Source: Pseudonocardiales bacterium (GTDB taxonomy: Bacteria > Actinomycetota > Actinomycetes > Mycobacteriales > Pseudonocardiaceae). Taken from it: a stretch of DNA of 64,000 nt. The notes under the pieces were generated by a model, which saw nothing but the letters and a program-made list of their open reading frames with translations, searched no databases and was not told where the DNA came from. The stretch is taken from the NCBI GenBank assembly GCA_019244165.1, contig JAFATA010000021.1:1-64000 (forward strand), in the 5' to 3' direction. Shown here piece by piece: positions 15,326 through 25,763 of the stretch; position 1 is the first letter of the stretch, and each line of letters begins with the position of its first letter. Made by a program: the position numbers and the translations under genes.

Positions 15326-16462
15326 GTGACAGGCTTCACGACTCGCGCGATTCATGCCGGTCAAGACCCGGATCCTCGCACCGGGTCGGTGATCGTGCCG
15401 ATCCACGCCACCTCCACGTTCCTGCAGGATGGTGTTGGCGGGCTACGCGGCGGATACGAGTACGCGCGTACCGCCAACCCCACCCGCACCGCGTTGGAGA
15501 CCTGCTTGGCCGCGTTGGAGAGAGCGCGGTACGGGCGGGCCTTCGCGTCCGGTATGGCGGCCAGTGATGTGCTGCTGCGGGCGACCTGCCGGCCGGGTGA
15601 GCACGTCGTCATCCCTGGCGACGTCTACGGTGGCACGTTCCGTTTGATCGACAAGGTGTTCCGCCCCTGGGGGATCGAGCACACCGCCGTGCCGCAGTCC
15701 GATCTCGACGCCGTGGCCGCCGCGATGCGCCCGACCACTCGGTGGGTGTGGTGCGAAACGCCCACCAACCCGCTGCTCGCCATTGCCGACATCGCGGCGC
15801 TGGCCGGTATCGCGCACGCGGCTGGCGCCCGCTTGGTGGTGGACAACACGTTCGCTACGCCGTATCTGCAGACCCCCCTGGAGTTCGGCGCGGACGTGGT
15901 GCTCCACTCGACCACCAAGTACCTGGGCGGGCACTCCGATGTGGTCGGGGGTGCCCTGATCACCGATGATGCCCAGTTGGACGAGCAGGTGGCCTTCCTG
16001 CAGAACAGCGCCGGCGCGGTGCCCGGGCCCTTCGACGCCTGGCTGACGCTGCGCGGGATCAAGACGTTGGCGGTGCGCATGGAGCGACACTGTGACAACG
16101 CCGAGCGGATCGTCGCGGCGCTGCAGGCACACCCGGCGGTCACGAGCGTCCGTTACCCCGGCTTGGGCACCCATCCTGGCCACGAGGTAGCCGCCAAGCA
16201 GATGCGCCGATTCGGTGGGATGGTCTCGTTGACCGTGCGGGGTGGCGCCGCGGCGGCGTTGGCGGTGTGCGCCCGGACCCGGGTGTTCACGCTGGCCGAG
16301 TCGCTGGGTGGAGTCGAGTCCCTCATCGAGTATCCCCACCGCATGACGCATGCCTCCACCACCGGAACGCAGCTGGAGGTACCCGCCGAGCTGCTCCGGC
16401 TGTCGGTAGGCATCGAGGACGCCGAAGATCTCGTCGGGGACCTGCTCGCGGCACTCGGGTAG
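15326..16462 (+). CDS. metB: Cystathionine gamma-synthase (MetB)
   Basis: It is a PLP enzyme of the Cys/Met metabolism family that makes cystathionine from an activated homoserine (O-succinyl or O-acetyl) and cysteine. Family motifs are present: YEYARTANPTR, FASGMAAS, the PLP-contacting VVDNTFATPYLQ, and the Schiff-base lysine in VLHSTTKYLGGHSD (Lys about 198). The C-terminal LAESLGGVESLIEYP matches the gamma-synthase/lyase group. A gamma-lyase activity cannot be excluded on motifs alone, but the position after cbs is the metB locus of mycobacteria. The 378-residue length is normal. It starts with GTG and is closely spaced behind the Pra-like frame. Confidence 0.9.
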   Translation: MTGFTTRAIHAGQDPDPRTGSVIVPIHATSTFLQDGVGGLRGGYEYARTANPTRTALETCLAALERARYGRAFASGMAASDVLLRATCRPGEHVVIPGDVYGGTFRLIDKVFRPWGIEHTAVPQSDLDAVAAAMRPTTRWVWCETPTNPLLAIADIAALAGIAHAAGARLVVDNTFATPYLQTPLEFGADVVLHSTTKYLGGHSDVVGGALITDDAQLDEQVAFLQNSAGAVPGPFDAWLTLRGIKTLAVRMERHCDNAERIVAALQAHPAVTSVRYPGLGTHPGHEVAAKQMRRFGGMVSLTVRGGAAAALAVCARTRVFTLAESLGGVESLIEYPHRMTHASTTGTQLEVPAELLRLSVGIEDAEDLVGDLLAALG

Positions 16463-16499
16463 CGCAGCGCCCCGAGCTAGCCCCGAGCTAATTGCCGAG

Positions 16500-16736
16500 C
16501 TAATCGCCGAGTGGTTTTTGCGGCGGTGGCGGGGACTGCGGCACGGAGGGGGGTGCTACCGGTAAGTCGGCGCGCTGCAGGCATCCGTCGATGAGCTGCA
16601 CGCCATCGGGCACCAACACGTAGCTACCCGGCTCGGGACAGCCCGCCCGCTCGGCCGTCACGACAGCGGCGCCAGCGAGCAACGCGGCTACCCCAGCCGT
16701 GACCACCACCGGCATCCAGCGGCGGGCCATCCCCAC
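16500..16736 (-). CDS. Small secreted or membrane-anchored proline-rich protein
   Basis: The 78-residue product has an N-terminal hydrophobic segment after two arginines (PVVVTAGVAALLAGAAVVTA), fitting a signal anchor, two cysteines in the central part and a tail rich in proline (PPSVPQSPPPPQK). I do not recognise a family. It lies downstream of greA on the same strand and could be co-transcribed. At its 3' end the short unit CGAGCTA is repeated three times (16474-16502). Confidence 0.5.
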   Translation of the reverse strand: MGMARRWMPVVVTAGVAALLAGAAVVTAERAGCPEPGSYVLVPDGVQLIDGCLQRADLPVAPPSVPQSPPPPQKPLGD

Positions 16737-16788
16737 CTCCCAAGGCTCGCACGGAACGCGGTGAGCGCTGGCGCGCTGAGGTGATGGC

Positions 16789-17283
16789 TCAGCGCCGGAA
16801 GGGTTCAGCCTTGACGACGGCGACGGTCATCAAACCGCCATTAGGCAACTCATAGTGGCGGTCTTCGCCCTCGTGTGCGCCGATGATCGCCTTGCCCAAC
16901 GGAGAGTTGGGCGAGTAAACCTCCAGGTCGCCGTGGGCGACTTCCTCCAGGGAGCCGAGCAGGAAGGTCTCGGTCTCGTCGTCATTCTCATAGCGCACCG
17001 TGACGACCATCCCCGGCGCGGCGACCCCAGACTCGGCCGGTGCCTCGCCGACTTTGGCCACGCGCAGTAGTTCTTGCAACTGACGGATCCGCGCTTCGAG
17101 CTGGGCCTGCTCTTCGCGGGCGGCGTGGTACCCGCCGTTCTCCTTGAGATCGCCCTCCTCGCGGGCGTCGTTGATCTTCGCAGCAATGACTGGGCGGTTG
17201 GCGACCAGCTCGTCGAGCTCCTGCTTGAGCCGGTCGTAGGATTCCTGGGTCAACCAGGTTACCTGGGTTTCGCTCACGGTCAT
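16789..17283 (-). CDS. greA: Transcription elongation factor GreA
   Basis: GreA enters the RNA polymerase secondary channel and stimulates cleavage of backtracked RNA. The 164-residue protein has the N-terminal coiled-coil with the acidic tip ([21 protein letters not shown]) and a C-terminal globular domain ending ITVAVVK-like ([12 protein letters not shown]). ATG 17283 follows AGGAGGAG and is clearly the start. The longer frame upstream would begin in the T-run of a leader hairpin. It is divergent from mca. A strong intrinsic terminator lies in the leader, which suggests attenuation. Confidence 0.93.
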   Translation of the reverse strand: MTVSETQVTWLTQESYDRLKQELDELVANRPVIAAKINDAREEGDLKENGGYHAAREEQAQLEARIRQLQELLRVAKVGEAPAESGVAAPGMVVTVRYENDDETETFLLGSLEEVAHGDLEVYSPNSPLGKAIIGAHEGEDRHYELPNGGLMTVAVVKAEPFRR

Positions 17284-17361
17284 CACTCCTCCTGATCCGA
17301 CGTCCGCTACTGCGGGGCGGAGCACACCGTGCCGCTGGCTGGCAGCCAACGGCCGGAACGG

Positions 17362-17390
17362 AAAAAACACGGCCCTGCCCCGGGGCCGTG
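17362..17390 (-). terminator. Intrinsic terminator in the greA leader
   Basis: Read on the minus strand, CACGGCCC, a 7-base loop and GGGCCGTG form an 8-pair stem immediately followed by TTTTTT. This is a complete factor-independent terminator, rare in such GC-rich DNA. It lies about 80 bases upstream of the greA ATG and on the greA strand, with no coding gene upstream that would need termination, because mca diverges. It is thus likely a leader attenuator or the end of a small RNA. Confidence 0.7.
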
Positions 17391-17551
17391 CGTATCCTCC
17401 ACGGTAACATGAGGTGTCCGACTCGGCCTCAGTCTTATGGGTGATGCGGTCCGGATCGTGCCTGTTCAGTAGTGGGGTCTAACTTAGGAGAGTGTTCCCG
17501 CTGCCCGGATATCCCGCCTGAGGGCGGCTGAGGAGGGACGAACAGACATCC

Positions 17552-18442
17552 ATGACTGAGCAGCTGCGAATGATGGCGGTGCACGCGCATCCCGATGACG
17601 AGTCCAGCAAGGGCGCCGCGACGATGGCTCGATACGTCGCCGATGGGCACGACGTGATGGTAGTCACCTGCACCGGCGGGGAACAGGGCAGCATCCTGAA
17701 CCCGTCGTTCGAGCCGGCAGATCTGGCTGAGCACCCGGCGCGGATGAGGGCGGTCCGCCGCCAGGAGATGGCCCGCGCAGCGCAGATCCTGGGCGTGCAC
17801 CACCGTTGGTTGGGTTACCTTGACTCTGGGTTTCCCGAGGGCGATCCGGCGCCGCCACTACCGGAGGGGTGCTTCGCGGGGGTGCCCCTCGGGGTGCCCA
17901 CCCAGGATCTGGTCCGGGTGATTCGCGAGTTCCGGCCGCACGTGGTGGTGACCTACGACGAGACAGGTGGCTACCCGCACCCAGACCACATCCGGTGCCA
18001 CGAGGTGTCGGTCGCGGCGTTTGACGCCGCAGGTGACCCGGAGTGTTTCCCCGAGGCCGGGATGCCGTGGCAGCCACTGAAGCTCTACTACGTGCACGGC
18101 TTCACCCGCCAGCGGATGCAGTTGCTGCACGATGCACTGCTCAGCTCCGGCGAGCCCTCGCCGTTCGGTGAGTGGCTGGCGAAGTGGGACGCATCGCTGC
18201 CGGACATGTTGGAGCGGGTGACCACCCAGGTGCGGTGCGCCGAGTACTTCCCGGTGCGCGACGAGGCGCTGCGGGCACACGCGACCCAGATCGATCCGGC
18301 GAGTCGGTGGTTCTCGGTGCCCCACGCGCTGCAGGCGCAGCTGTGGCCGACCGAGGAGTATGAGCTGGCGCGTTCGCTGGTGGACACCACACTGCCCGAA
18401 GACGACCTTTTCTCCGGTGTCCGGGAGCGGGTGCACGCATGA
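17552..18442 (+). CDS. mca: Mycothiol S-conjugate amidase
   Basis: Mca cleaves mycothiol S-conjugates to a mercapturic acid (exported) and glucosaminyl-inositol, detoxifying electrophiles and drugs. The LmbE-like zinc site is seen as HAHPDDE at residues 11-17 and HPDH at about 142-145. [13 protein letters not shown] is characteristic. The long C-terminal region with HATQIDP separates it from the deacetylase MshB, together with its 296-residue length and its place next to greA. The ATG is preceded by GAGGAGGGACG. The next gene overlaps as ATGA. Confidence 0.9.
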   Translation: MTEQLRMMAVHAHPDDESSKGAATMARYVADGHDVMVVTCTGGEQGSILNPSFEPADLAEHPARMRAVRRQEMARAAQILGVHHRWLGYLDSGFPEGDPAPPLPEGCFAGVPLGVPTQDLVRVIREFRPHVVVTYDETGGYPHPDHIRCHEVSVAAFDAAGDPECFPEAGMPWQPLKLYYVHGFTRQRMQLLHDALLSSGEPSPFGEWLAKWDASLPDMLERVTTQVRCAEYFPVRDEALRAHATQIDPASRWFSVPHALQAQLWPTEEYELARSLVDTTLPEDDLFSGVRERVHA

Positions 18443-18699
18443 CCCTGCTGCTGCCCGCTGGTTTCGCGGCGCCGACGGAGCTCTCGGCCATCGCCGGGGT
18501 CCAGGCGCCGCCCCCGAAGCCAGGGCCAGCGCCTAGTGGGCATGGCGTGGAGTTCGGCAAGGCCGCGCCAGCCGGTCTGGTGGTGCTGCTGCTCTTGCTC
18601 GTGACCGTGGCGCTGCTGGTGCGGTCGATGAACAAGCACCTGCGCCGGCTCCCGGAGTCTTTCGAGGACGATTCTGCCCCGGGGCCGCGTGCGGAGTAA
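18439..18699 (+). CDS. Small membrane protein coupled to mca
   Basis: An 86-residue protein whose ATG overlaps the mca stop (ATGA). After a proline-rich stretch there is one strong membrane helix ([19 protein letters not shown]) and then a basic then acidic tail ([14 protein letters not shown]). A small membrane protein in this position is conserved in actinobacteria from memory (Rv1083-like). It may tether or assist Mca or the following YyaL protein, but no function is shown. Confidence 0.65.
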   Translation: MTLLLPAGFAAPTELSAIAGVQAPPPKPGPAPSGHGVEFGKAAPAGLVVLLLLLVTVALLVRSMNKHLRRLPESFEDDSAPGPRAE

Positions 18700-18738
18700 C
18701 GGTTCCCCGTTGCCCCCGGGCTAGGGAGGATGGCCGAC

Positions 18739-20763
<2,025 letters not shown>

Positions 20764-20894
20764 GTCGGCGGCAGGAGAGTCGATCACAGGCTACGACGGC
20801 TGTTTTTCGCTGTCGGCGTACCAGGCGCTCTCGACTCTGTAACGCTAGTAATGCTGTAATCGTCCCAGGCGAGGGCGAGTGAGAGGACGACGCC

Positions 20895-21482
20895 ATGGTG
20901 GGACGAGGACGGCCGCACGGCATGCGCCCCGGCAGCCGGTGGTATGGGCGGGGCGGTTGGCAGCAGGCTGACCTTCCGCTGGCCGACGATGCCAAGGCCT
21001 GGTTCACGGGGCGGTTGCCAGATGAGTGGTTCACCGGTGAGGTCGAGGTCAGCGTGGACCGCGAGGAGATTATCGTTGTGGGTGAGCTACCCGCGCTGAG
21101 TGAGGAACTCACCGACGACGCTGAGCGGGCTGCCGCCGAGGCTGGCCGGATCAGCAGGTTCCGGGAGGACTCCCGCGGTGAGCGGATCGAGATCGCCCGG
21201 CAGGCCGAGCACCGCTACCGGCGCAAGGTGGCCTGGGGAGCCCGGCTGGGTGGCACCGAGGAGATGTTTACCACGCTGTCGGTGCCGGTGATGACCCGAT
21301 TGCGGCAACCCGAGCGTCTGGTGCTCGACACCCTGGTCGACGCCGGGGTGGCACGGTCCCGGTCGGAGGCACTCGCCTGGGCGGTACGACTGGTCGGTGA
21401 GCATGCCCAGCAATGGCTCGGCGAGCTCAAGCAGGCCATGGCCACCGTCGATGACCTGCGCGCCCGCGGTCCCGAACTGTAG
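20895..21482 (+). CDS. Conserved actinobacterial protein with a ribbon-helix-helix-like segment
   Basis: The 195-residue protein has an arginine/glycine-rich N-terminus (RGRPHGMRPGSRW), an acidic middle domain (WFTGRLPDEWFTGEVEVSVDREEIIVVGELP) and a C-terminal part VARSRSEALAWAVRLV that resembles the helical half of ribbon-helix-helix regulators. I do not know a named family. DNA binding is a guess from that segment. AGAGGACGACGCC precedes the ATG. It is the last ordinary gene before the borosin pair, separated from it by 172 bases, and its higher GC content fits the chromosome background. Confidence 0.5.
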   Translation: MVGRGRPHGMRPGSRWYGRGGWQQADLPLADDAKAWFTGRLPDEWFTGEVEVSVDREEIIVVGELPALSEELTDDAERAAAEAGRISRFREDSRGERIEIARQAEHRYRRKVAWGARLGGTEEMFTTLSVPVMTRLRQPERLVLDTLVDAGVARSRSEALAWAVRLVGEHAQQWLGELKQAMATVDDLRARGPEL

Positions 21483-21579
21483 CCAGGACGGAAATAGCAG
21501 AAGGCTATCCGGCCGGAGCTTTAGGCGTCCATTCGAGTGAATAGGGTAACTCGGATAGATGATAATCGGACCAGGCGTC

Positions 21580-21607
21580 TTGTCAGCCAGCGTATCTATT
21601 ATATCAT
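21580..21607 (+). promoter_or_regulatory. Possible promoter of the borosin pair
   Basis: In an unusually A+T-rich patch upstream of the precursor gene, TTGTCA (21580-21585) and TATCAT (21602-21607) are separated by 16 bases and lie about 50 bases before the ATG. The spacing and sequences fit a housekeeping-type promoter. No experiment or regulator site supports it. Confidence 0.35.
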
Positions 21608-21654
21608 ACTTCCTACGCAGGGTGGGTGCCGCAACTATCACTGTGAGGTACGCG

Positions 21655-21882
21655 ATGTCAACGGCGCTGCTTGATTTTTTCACTGATCTCCACATCGACC
21701 CAGCCCGGAATCGTGACTTCAGGGAGGCGCTGGTCGACGCGATGACCAAGGCGGGGCTGTCCGCGACGGAGCAACAGGCGGTTCTCGGTGGAGACGTAGA
21801 CACTGTGCGTAGGCTGTTGAGCCCTGAGTTCACTGAAACTGCGATTGTCAGCACTCTTTCCGTGTCGGTGGAAACGGAGTGA
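21655..21882 (+). CDS. Split borosin precursor peptide (candidate)
   Basis: A 75-residue peptide. ATG 21655 follows GAGGT at five bases. The upstream extension to 21559 has no such site and reads as non-coding. Residues about 4-57 are helical and charged: LLDFFTDLHIDPARNRDF, KAGLSATEQQAVLGGD and VDTVRRLL. This pattern matches the borosin-binding domain of stand-alone precursors such as SonA, and the leader part fused to OphMA. Residues 60-75 (TETAIVSTLSVSVETE) are rich in beta-branched residues and form the probable core to be N-methylated on backbone amides. The stop overlaps the GTG of the methyltransferase (GTGA). The pairing with that enzyme is the main evidence, as the peptide alone would be anonymous. 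Confidence 0.8.
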   Translation: MSTALLDFFTDLHIDPARNRDFREALVDAMTKAGLSATEQQAVLGGDVDTVRRLLSPEFTETAIVSTLSVSVETE

Positions 21883-22691
21883 TAACTGACATCGATGACT
21901 CTCCTCACGGGGAGTCTCGCGCCGGTGGTGAACTGGTCATCGTGGGCACCGGCTACCGGGCGCTCGGTGATCTCTCGCAGCAAGCGCGGTCGTACCTGCG
22001 GGCCGCGGACAAGGTTTTCTACCTCATCGGTGAACCCTTGCTCACGCAACACATCATCAAGTGCAACCCGTCGGCTGAGTCTCTCTTCCCCTTCTATGCC
22101 AAGGGCAAGCCTCGGGTCGCGTCTTATCGCGAAATGGTCGACCGCATCCTGTGTGAGGTGCGCCAGGGATCATTAGTCTGCGTCGCTTTCTATGGTCATC
22201 CTGGTGTCTTCGTTAATCCCTCGCATGAGGCGGTTCGCCAAGCCCGCGAGGAAGGCTTTCGGGCGCGCATGTTGCCCGCCCCCTCCGCTGAAGACTGGCT
22301 TTTCGCCGATCTAGGGATCGATCCGGCTAGAGCTGGGTGTCAGAGCTTCGAGGCGACCGACTTCCTTCTCCATGCCCGGATTTTCGATCCCGCGAGCGTC
22401 CTCATCCTCTGGCAGGTAGGGGTTATCGGAGCCCAAGACTGGCCAGCTGGATACGACCACAGACCCAATACAAGGGTTCTCACAGAGGTGCTTACCCGCA
22501 CGTACGACGCCGACCACGAAGTCATTATTTACGAGGCGTCCTCCTACGAGGTGTGTGAGCCACGAATCGAGCGGGTGCCGCTGGCCAAGCTCACCGCCGT
22601 CGAGCTGAGCGCGATCTCCACGCTGGTAGTTCCGCCCGCGGTTCGGCGTCCGGCCGACCGGCAGATGGCCCAGCGGCTCGGTTTTGTCTGA
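21879..22691 (+). CDS. Borosin alpha-N-methyltransferase, stand-alone type
   Basis: A 270-residue tetrapyrrole-methylase-fold enzyme that closely resembles the catalytic domain of the fungal omphalotin enzyme OphMA as I recall it. FYGHPGVFVNPSH (104-116), RMLPAPSAEDWLFADLGIDP and QSFEATDFLL line up with OphMA, as does the ending STLVVPP. The pocket residues I know in OphMA are kept: Y66, R72, Y76 and Y98 correspond to Tyr73, Arg79, Tyr83 and Tyr105, while Y63 is Phe70 here. It would transfer methyl groups from SAM to backbone amides of the partner peptide. Unlike OphMA it has no C-terminal core fused. GTG 21879 overlaps the precursor stop. A siroheme or cobalamin methylase is the alternative fold relative, but those have different motifs. 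Confidence 0.88.
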   Translation: MITDIDDSPHGESRAGGELVIVGTGYRALGDLSQQARSYLRAADKVFYLIGEPLLTQHIIKCNPSAESLFPFYAKGKPRVASYREMVDRILCEVRQGSLVCVAFYGHPGVFVNPSHEAVRQAREEGFRARMLPAPSAEDWLFADLGIDPARAGCQSFEATDFLLHARIFDPASVLILWQVGVIGAQDWPAGYDHRPNTRVLTEVLTRTYDADHEVIIYEASSYEVCEPRIERVPLAKLTAVELSAISTLVVPPAVRRPADRQMAQRLGFV

Positions 22692-22706
22692 CCTTCGGAA
22701 CTGCGC

Positions 22707-23861
22707 TCACCGGGGACTGGGGCTCACGGAGAGCAGTCGCCCGGCCAGGCCGCGTGAGCGTCTCGTGAGCCGGTCAGCTATCGCGCGCAGCACCACCGAG
22801 GCTGGCGAGGTGGGATCGGCGAGCACCAACGGAGTGCCCGCGTCGCCGGTCTCGCGCAGTCGGGCATCCAAGGGCACCTGACCTAACAGCGGGACCTCGC
22901 TGCCCAGCGAGCGGGTCAGCGAGTCGGCCACTACCTGGCCCCCGCCGAAACCGAACAGGTAATTCCGGGAACCGTCCGGCATCGGTAACCACGACATATT
23001 CTCCACCACGCCGATCAGCCGCTGGCGAGTCTGCAGGGCGATCGCCCCAGCCCGCTGGGCCACTTCCGCGGCGGCCCGCTGCGGAGTGGTGACCACGAGA
23101 ATCTCGGCGTTGGGAATCAGCTGCGCTACCGAGATAGCGATGTCCCCGGTGCCCGGGGGGAGATCGAGCAGCAGCACGTCAAGGTCCCCCCAGAACACAT
23201 CGGCGAGGAACTGCTGCAGCGCGCGATGCAGCATCGGTCCCCGCCACACCACCGGAGTGTTGTCCTTGGTGAACATGCCGATTGAGATGACCTTCACGCC
23301 GTGCGCCGTCGGCGGCATGATCATCTTTTCCACCTGAGTGGGGCGGGCGGTGGTGCCGAGCATGCCCGGCACTGAGTGGCCATAGATGTCGGCGTCGACC
23401 ACCCCGACCGACAGGCCCCGGTCAACCATCGCGGCCGCCAGGTTCACCGTCACCGAGGACTTGCCAACCCCGCCTTTACCGGAGGCCACGCAGTACACCC
23501 GGGTCAGCGATCCCGGCTCCGCGAAGGGGATCCGGGGCTCCTCGGTGGTGCCGCGCAGCTGCCGGCGCAACGCGGTGCGCTGGGTGTCGCTCATCACGTC
23601 CAACTCCACCTGGACACCCCGCACGCCCGGCAGGGCGGACACTGCGGCGGTGACCCGGGACGTGATGGTCTCGCGCATAGGGCAACCGGCGACGGTGAGC
23701 CATACCGCTACCCCCACCGTTCCGTCAGCGGCCACGGTCACGTCCTTGACCATGCCCAGCTCGGTGATCGGCCGGTTAATTTCGGGGTCCTGGACCCCGG
23801 CCAGCGCGGTTCGAACCGCGTCGACCGACGGGGCAGTCTGGGTAGAGGCCACGGATGGCAC
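22707..23861 (-). CDS. mrp: Mrp/NBP35-family Fe-S cluster carrier ATPase
   Basis: The 384-residue protein has an N-terminal DUF59 (MIP18-like) domain with DPEINRPITELGMVKDV and a conserved cysteine (TVAGCPM). It is followed by the P-loop ATPase with the deviant Walker A VASGKGGVGKSS, switch I-like VGVVDADIYGHS and LLLDLPPGTGD. Such proteins carry and transfer iron-sulfur clusters to apo-enzymes, such as nitrate and nitrite reductases here. The CxxC usually near the C-terminus of NBP35 proteins is not apparent in this chain, as in some Mrp members. It is convergent with the borosin methyltransferase, 15 bases apart. Confidence 0.88.
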   Translation of the reverse strand: MPSVASTQTAPSVDAVRTALAGVQDPEINRPITELGMVKDVTVAADGTVGVAVWLTVAGCPMRETITSRVTAAVSALPGVRGVQVELDVMSDTQRTALRRQLRGTTEEPRIPFAEPGSLTRVYCVASGKGGVGKSSVTVNLAAAMVDRGLSVGVVDADIYGHSVPGMLGTTARPTQVEKMIMPPTAHGVKVISIGMFTKDNTPVVWRGPMLHRALQQFLADVFWGDLDVLLLDLPPGTGDIAISVAQLIPNAEILVVTTPQRAAAEVAQRAGAIALQTRQRLIGVVENMSWLPMPDGSRNYLFGFGGGQVVADSLTRSLGSEVPLLGQVPLDARLRETGDAGTPLVLADPTSPASVVLRAIADRLTRRSRGLAGRLLSVSPSPR

Positions 23862-23980
23862 CGACCTTCCGGTTACGTGTGGGCTCCTCCCATGCTAGGC
23901 GCTGCCGAGTTGGTCAGCAGGCTGCCGGGTAACCTGAACGGCAGGCTGGTACCTGGCCGTACGTCACGGAAGGTGTCCTC

Positions 23981-25177
23981 ATGGCCCGTCTCGCCCAGAC
24001 ACCTGGTCTCACCGAGATCCAGCGGGAGATCCTGGCCACGGTCAAGGCCTTCGTCGACAAGGAGATCATTCCGGTTGCTCAGGAGTTGGAGCACACCGAC
24101 ACCTACCCGCAGGAGATCGTCGACGGGATGAAGGAGATGGGCCTGTTCGGGCTCACCATCCCCGAGGAGTACGGCGGTCTGGGGGAGTCGCTGCTGACCT
24201 ACGCCCTGGTGGTGGAGCAGATCGCCCGAGGCTGGATGAGCGTCTCAGGCGTGATCAATACCCACTTCATTGTGGCGTACATGATCAGCCACCACGGCAC
24301 CGACGAGCAGAAGCGGGACTATCTGCCGGGGATGGCGGAGGGCAGCATTCGCGGTGCCTTCTCCATGTCGGAACCCGAGCTGGGTTCCGACGTCGCGGCG
24401 ATCAAGACGAGGGCCCGCCGCGACGGGGACCACTACATCGTCGATGGCGCGAAGATGTGGCTGACCAATGGCGCCACCTCGACCTTGGTGGCGACCCTGG
24501 TCAAGACCGAGGAGGGTGCGGCGAAGGCACACCACAACCTCACGACGCTGCTGGTGGACAAGCCCACGGGCTACGGTGAGGTCGTTCCCGGTCTCAGCGT
24601 GCCTGGTAAGATCAACAAGATGGGCTACAAGGGGGTCGACACCACCGAACTGGTGTTCGACGGCTTCCGTATCGGAGCCAACAAGGTGCTGGGTGCGGCT
24701 CCGGGCAGGGGTTTCGTCCAGATGATGGATGGTGTCGAGGTGGGGCGGGTCAACGTTGCCGCCCGGGCCTGCGGCATCGCCATCCGTGCTTTCGAGCTCG
24801 CGGTCGACTACGCCCAGCAGCGCAGGACCTTCGGCAAGCCGATCGCGCAGCACCAAGCGATCGCGTTCAAACTTGCGGAGATGGCCACCAAGGTCGAAGC
24901 CGCGCACCTGATGATGGTCAACGCCGCCCGGTTCAAGGACTCCGGCGAGCGCAACGACGTCCAGACCGGGATGGCGAAGCTGCTGGCCAGCGAATACTGT
25001 AAGGAGGTCACTGAGGACGCCTTCCGCATCCACGGCGGCTACGGCTACTCCAAGGAGTACGAGATCGAGCGGCTGATGCGGGAAGCGCCGTTCCTGCTCA
25101 TCGGCGAGGGCACCAGCGAGATCCAAAAGACGATCATCAGTAAGGGGCTGCTGAGGGAGTACGCTGCGCGAAGTTGA
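23981..25177 (+). CDS. Acyl-CoA dehydrogenase
   Basis: The 398-residue flavoenzyme oxidises acyl-CoA to enoyl-CoA and passes electrons to ETF. Typical segments are GLTIPEEYGGLG, FSMSEPELGSDVAAIKT (FAD and substrate binding), QQRRTFGKPIAQHQAIAFKLAEM and IHGGYGYSKEYEIERLMREA. The catalytic glutamate stands in IGEGTSEIQK near the end, as in short- and medium-chain enzymes. The chain-length or branched-chain preference cannot be read. It starts at ATG 23981 after AAGGTGTCCTC and is a single gene, divergent from mrp. Confidence 0.9.
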   Translation: MARLAQTPGLTEIQREILATVKAFVDKEIIPVAQELEHTDTYPQEIVDGMKEMGLFGLTIPEEYGGLGESLLTYALVVEQIARGWMSVSGVINTHFIVAYMISHHGTDEQKRDYLPGMAEGSIRGAFSMSEPELGSDVAAIKTRARRDGDHYIVDGAKMWLTNGATSTLVATLVKTEEGAAKAHHNLTTLLVDKPTGYGEVVPGLSVPGKINKMGYKGVDTTELVFDGFRIGANKVLGAAPGRGFVQMMDGVEVGRVNVAARACGIAIRAFELAVDYAQQRRTFGKPIAQHQAIAFKLAEMATKVEAAHLMMVNAARFKDSGERNDVQTGMAKLLASEYCKEVTEDAFRIHGGYGYSKEYEIERLMREAPFLLIGEGTSEIQKTIISKGLLREYAARS

Positions 25178-25245
25178 GGTAAACCGTGAGCGTCCCGCAG
25201 CGCGAGCGACTCCACGATTGGATACCGTAGGGGAGGTGATGCGCG

Positions 25246-25761
25246 ATGACCAGTCCATTCAATAGCCAGAGCCAGATGCCTGGCTTGCCTACCCCGCCCA
25301 CCGGCTGGCCGATCGGCTCCTACGCCACCTACGCTGAGGCGCAGCGCGCCGTGGACCATCTCGCGGACAACCAGTTCCCGGTTGCCGAGGTCACGATCGT
25401 CGGGGTGGATCTCATGCTGGTGGAGCGGGTGCTGCGCCGGCTGACCTGGGGCCGGGTCATCGGTCAGGGGGCGGCGTCGGGCGGCTGGTTTGGCCTGTTT
25501 GTCGGGGTACTGCTCAGCGTATTCGCTGCTCACGCGGGGGACTGGCGGCTCCCGATCCTGGTGGCGATGGCCACCGGCGTGGTGTTCGGCGCGGTGTTTG
25601 CCGCGGCTGGCTATGCCTCGACCCGTGGCCGCCGGGACTTCGCGTCGGCCAGCCAACTGGTCGCCGGGCGTTACGATGTGCTGTGCCAGCCGAGACATGC
25701 CGAGCAGGCTCGAGACATGCTGGCCAAGCTGGCGATGGGCCCCGGCGCGGCAACTGCCTGA
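25246..25761 (+). CDS. General-stress-protein 17M-like membrane protein
   Basis: The N-terminal part of this 171-residue protein, PIGSYATYAEAQRAVDHLADNQFPVAEVTIVG, is the YflT/GSP17M domain found in stress-induced proteins. Two membrane helices follow (GGWFGLFVGVLLSVFAAHAG and LVAMATGVVFGAVFAAAGY), then a short soluble domain with ARYDVLC-like YDVLCQP. In mycobacteria a similar protein lies near mrp (Rv1234 region, from memory). AGGGGAGGTGATGCGCG precedes the ATG. Its role is unknown, presumably in the envelope stress response. Confidence 0.75.
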   Translation: MTSPFNSQSQMPGLPTPPTGWPIGSYATYAEAQRAVDHLADNQFPVAEVTIVGVDLMLVERVLRRLTWGRVIGQGAASGGWFGLFVGVLLSVFAAHAGDWRLPILVAMATGVVFGAVFAAAGYASTRGRRDFASASQLVAGRYDVLCQPRHAEQARDMLAKLAMGPGAATA

Positions 25762-25763
25762 TC

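Noticed and set aside
17284-17370. N-terminal extension of GreA starting with MFFPFRP
   Set aside because: It starts in the T-run of the leader terminator and has no ribosome site, while ATG 17283 has AGGAGGAG.
21559-21654. Upstream extension of the borosin precursor
   Set aside because: The DNA there is A+T-rich and promoter-like; GAGGT precedes ATG 21655, where the family-like sequence begins.
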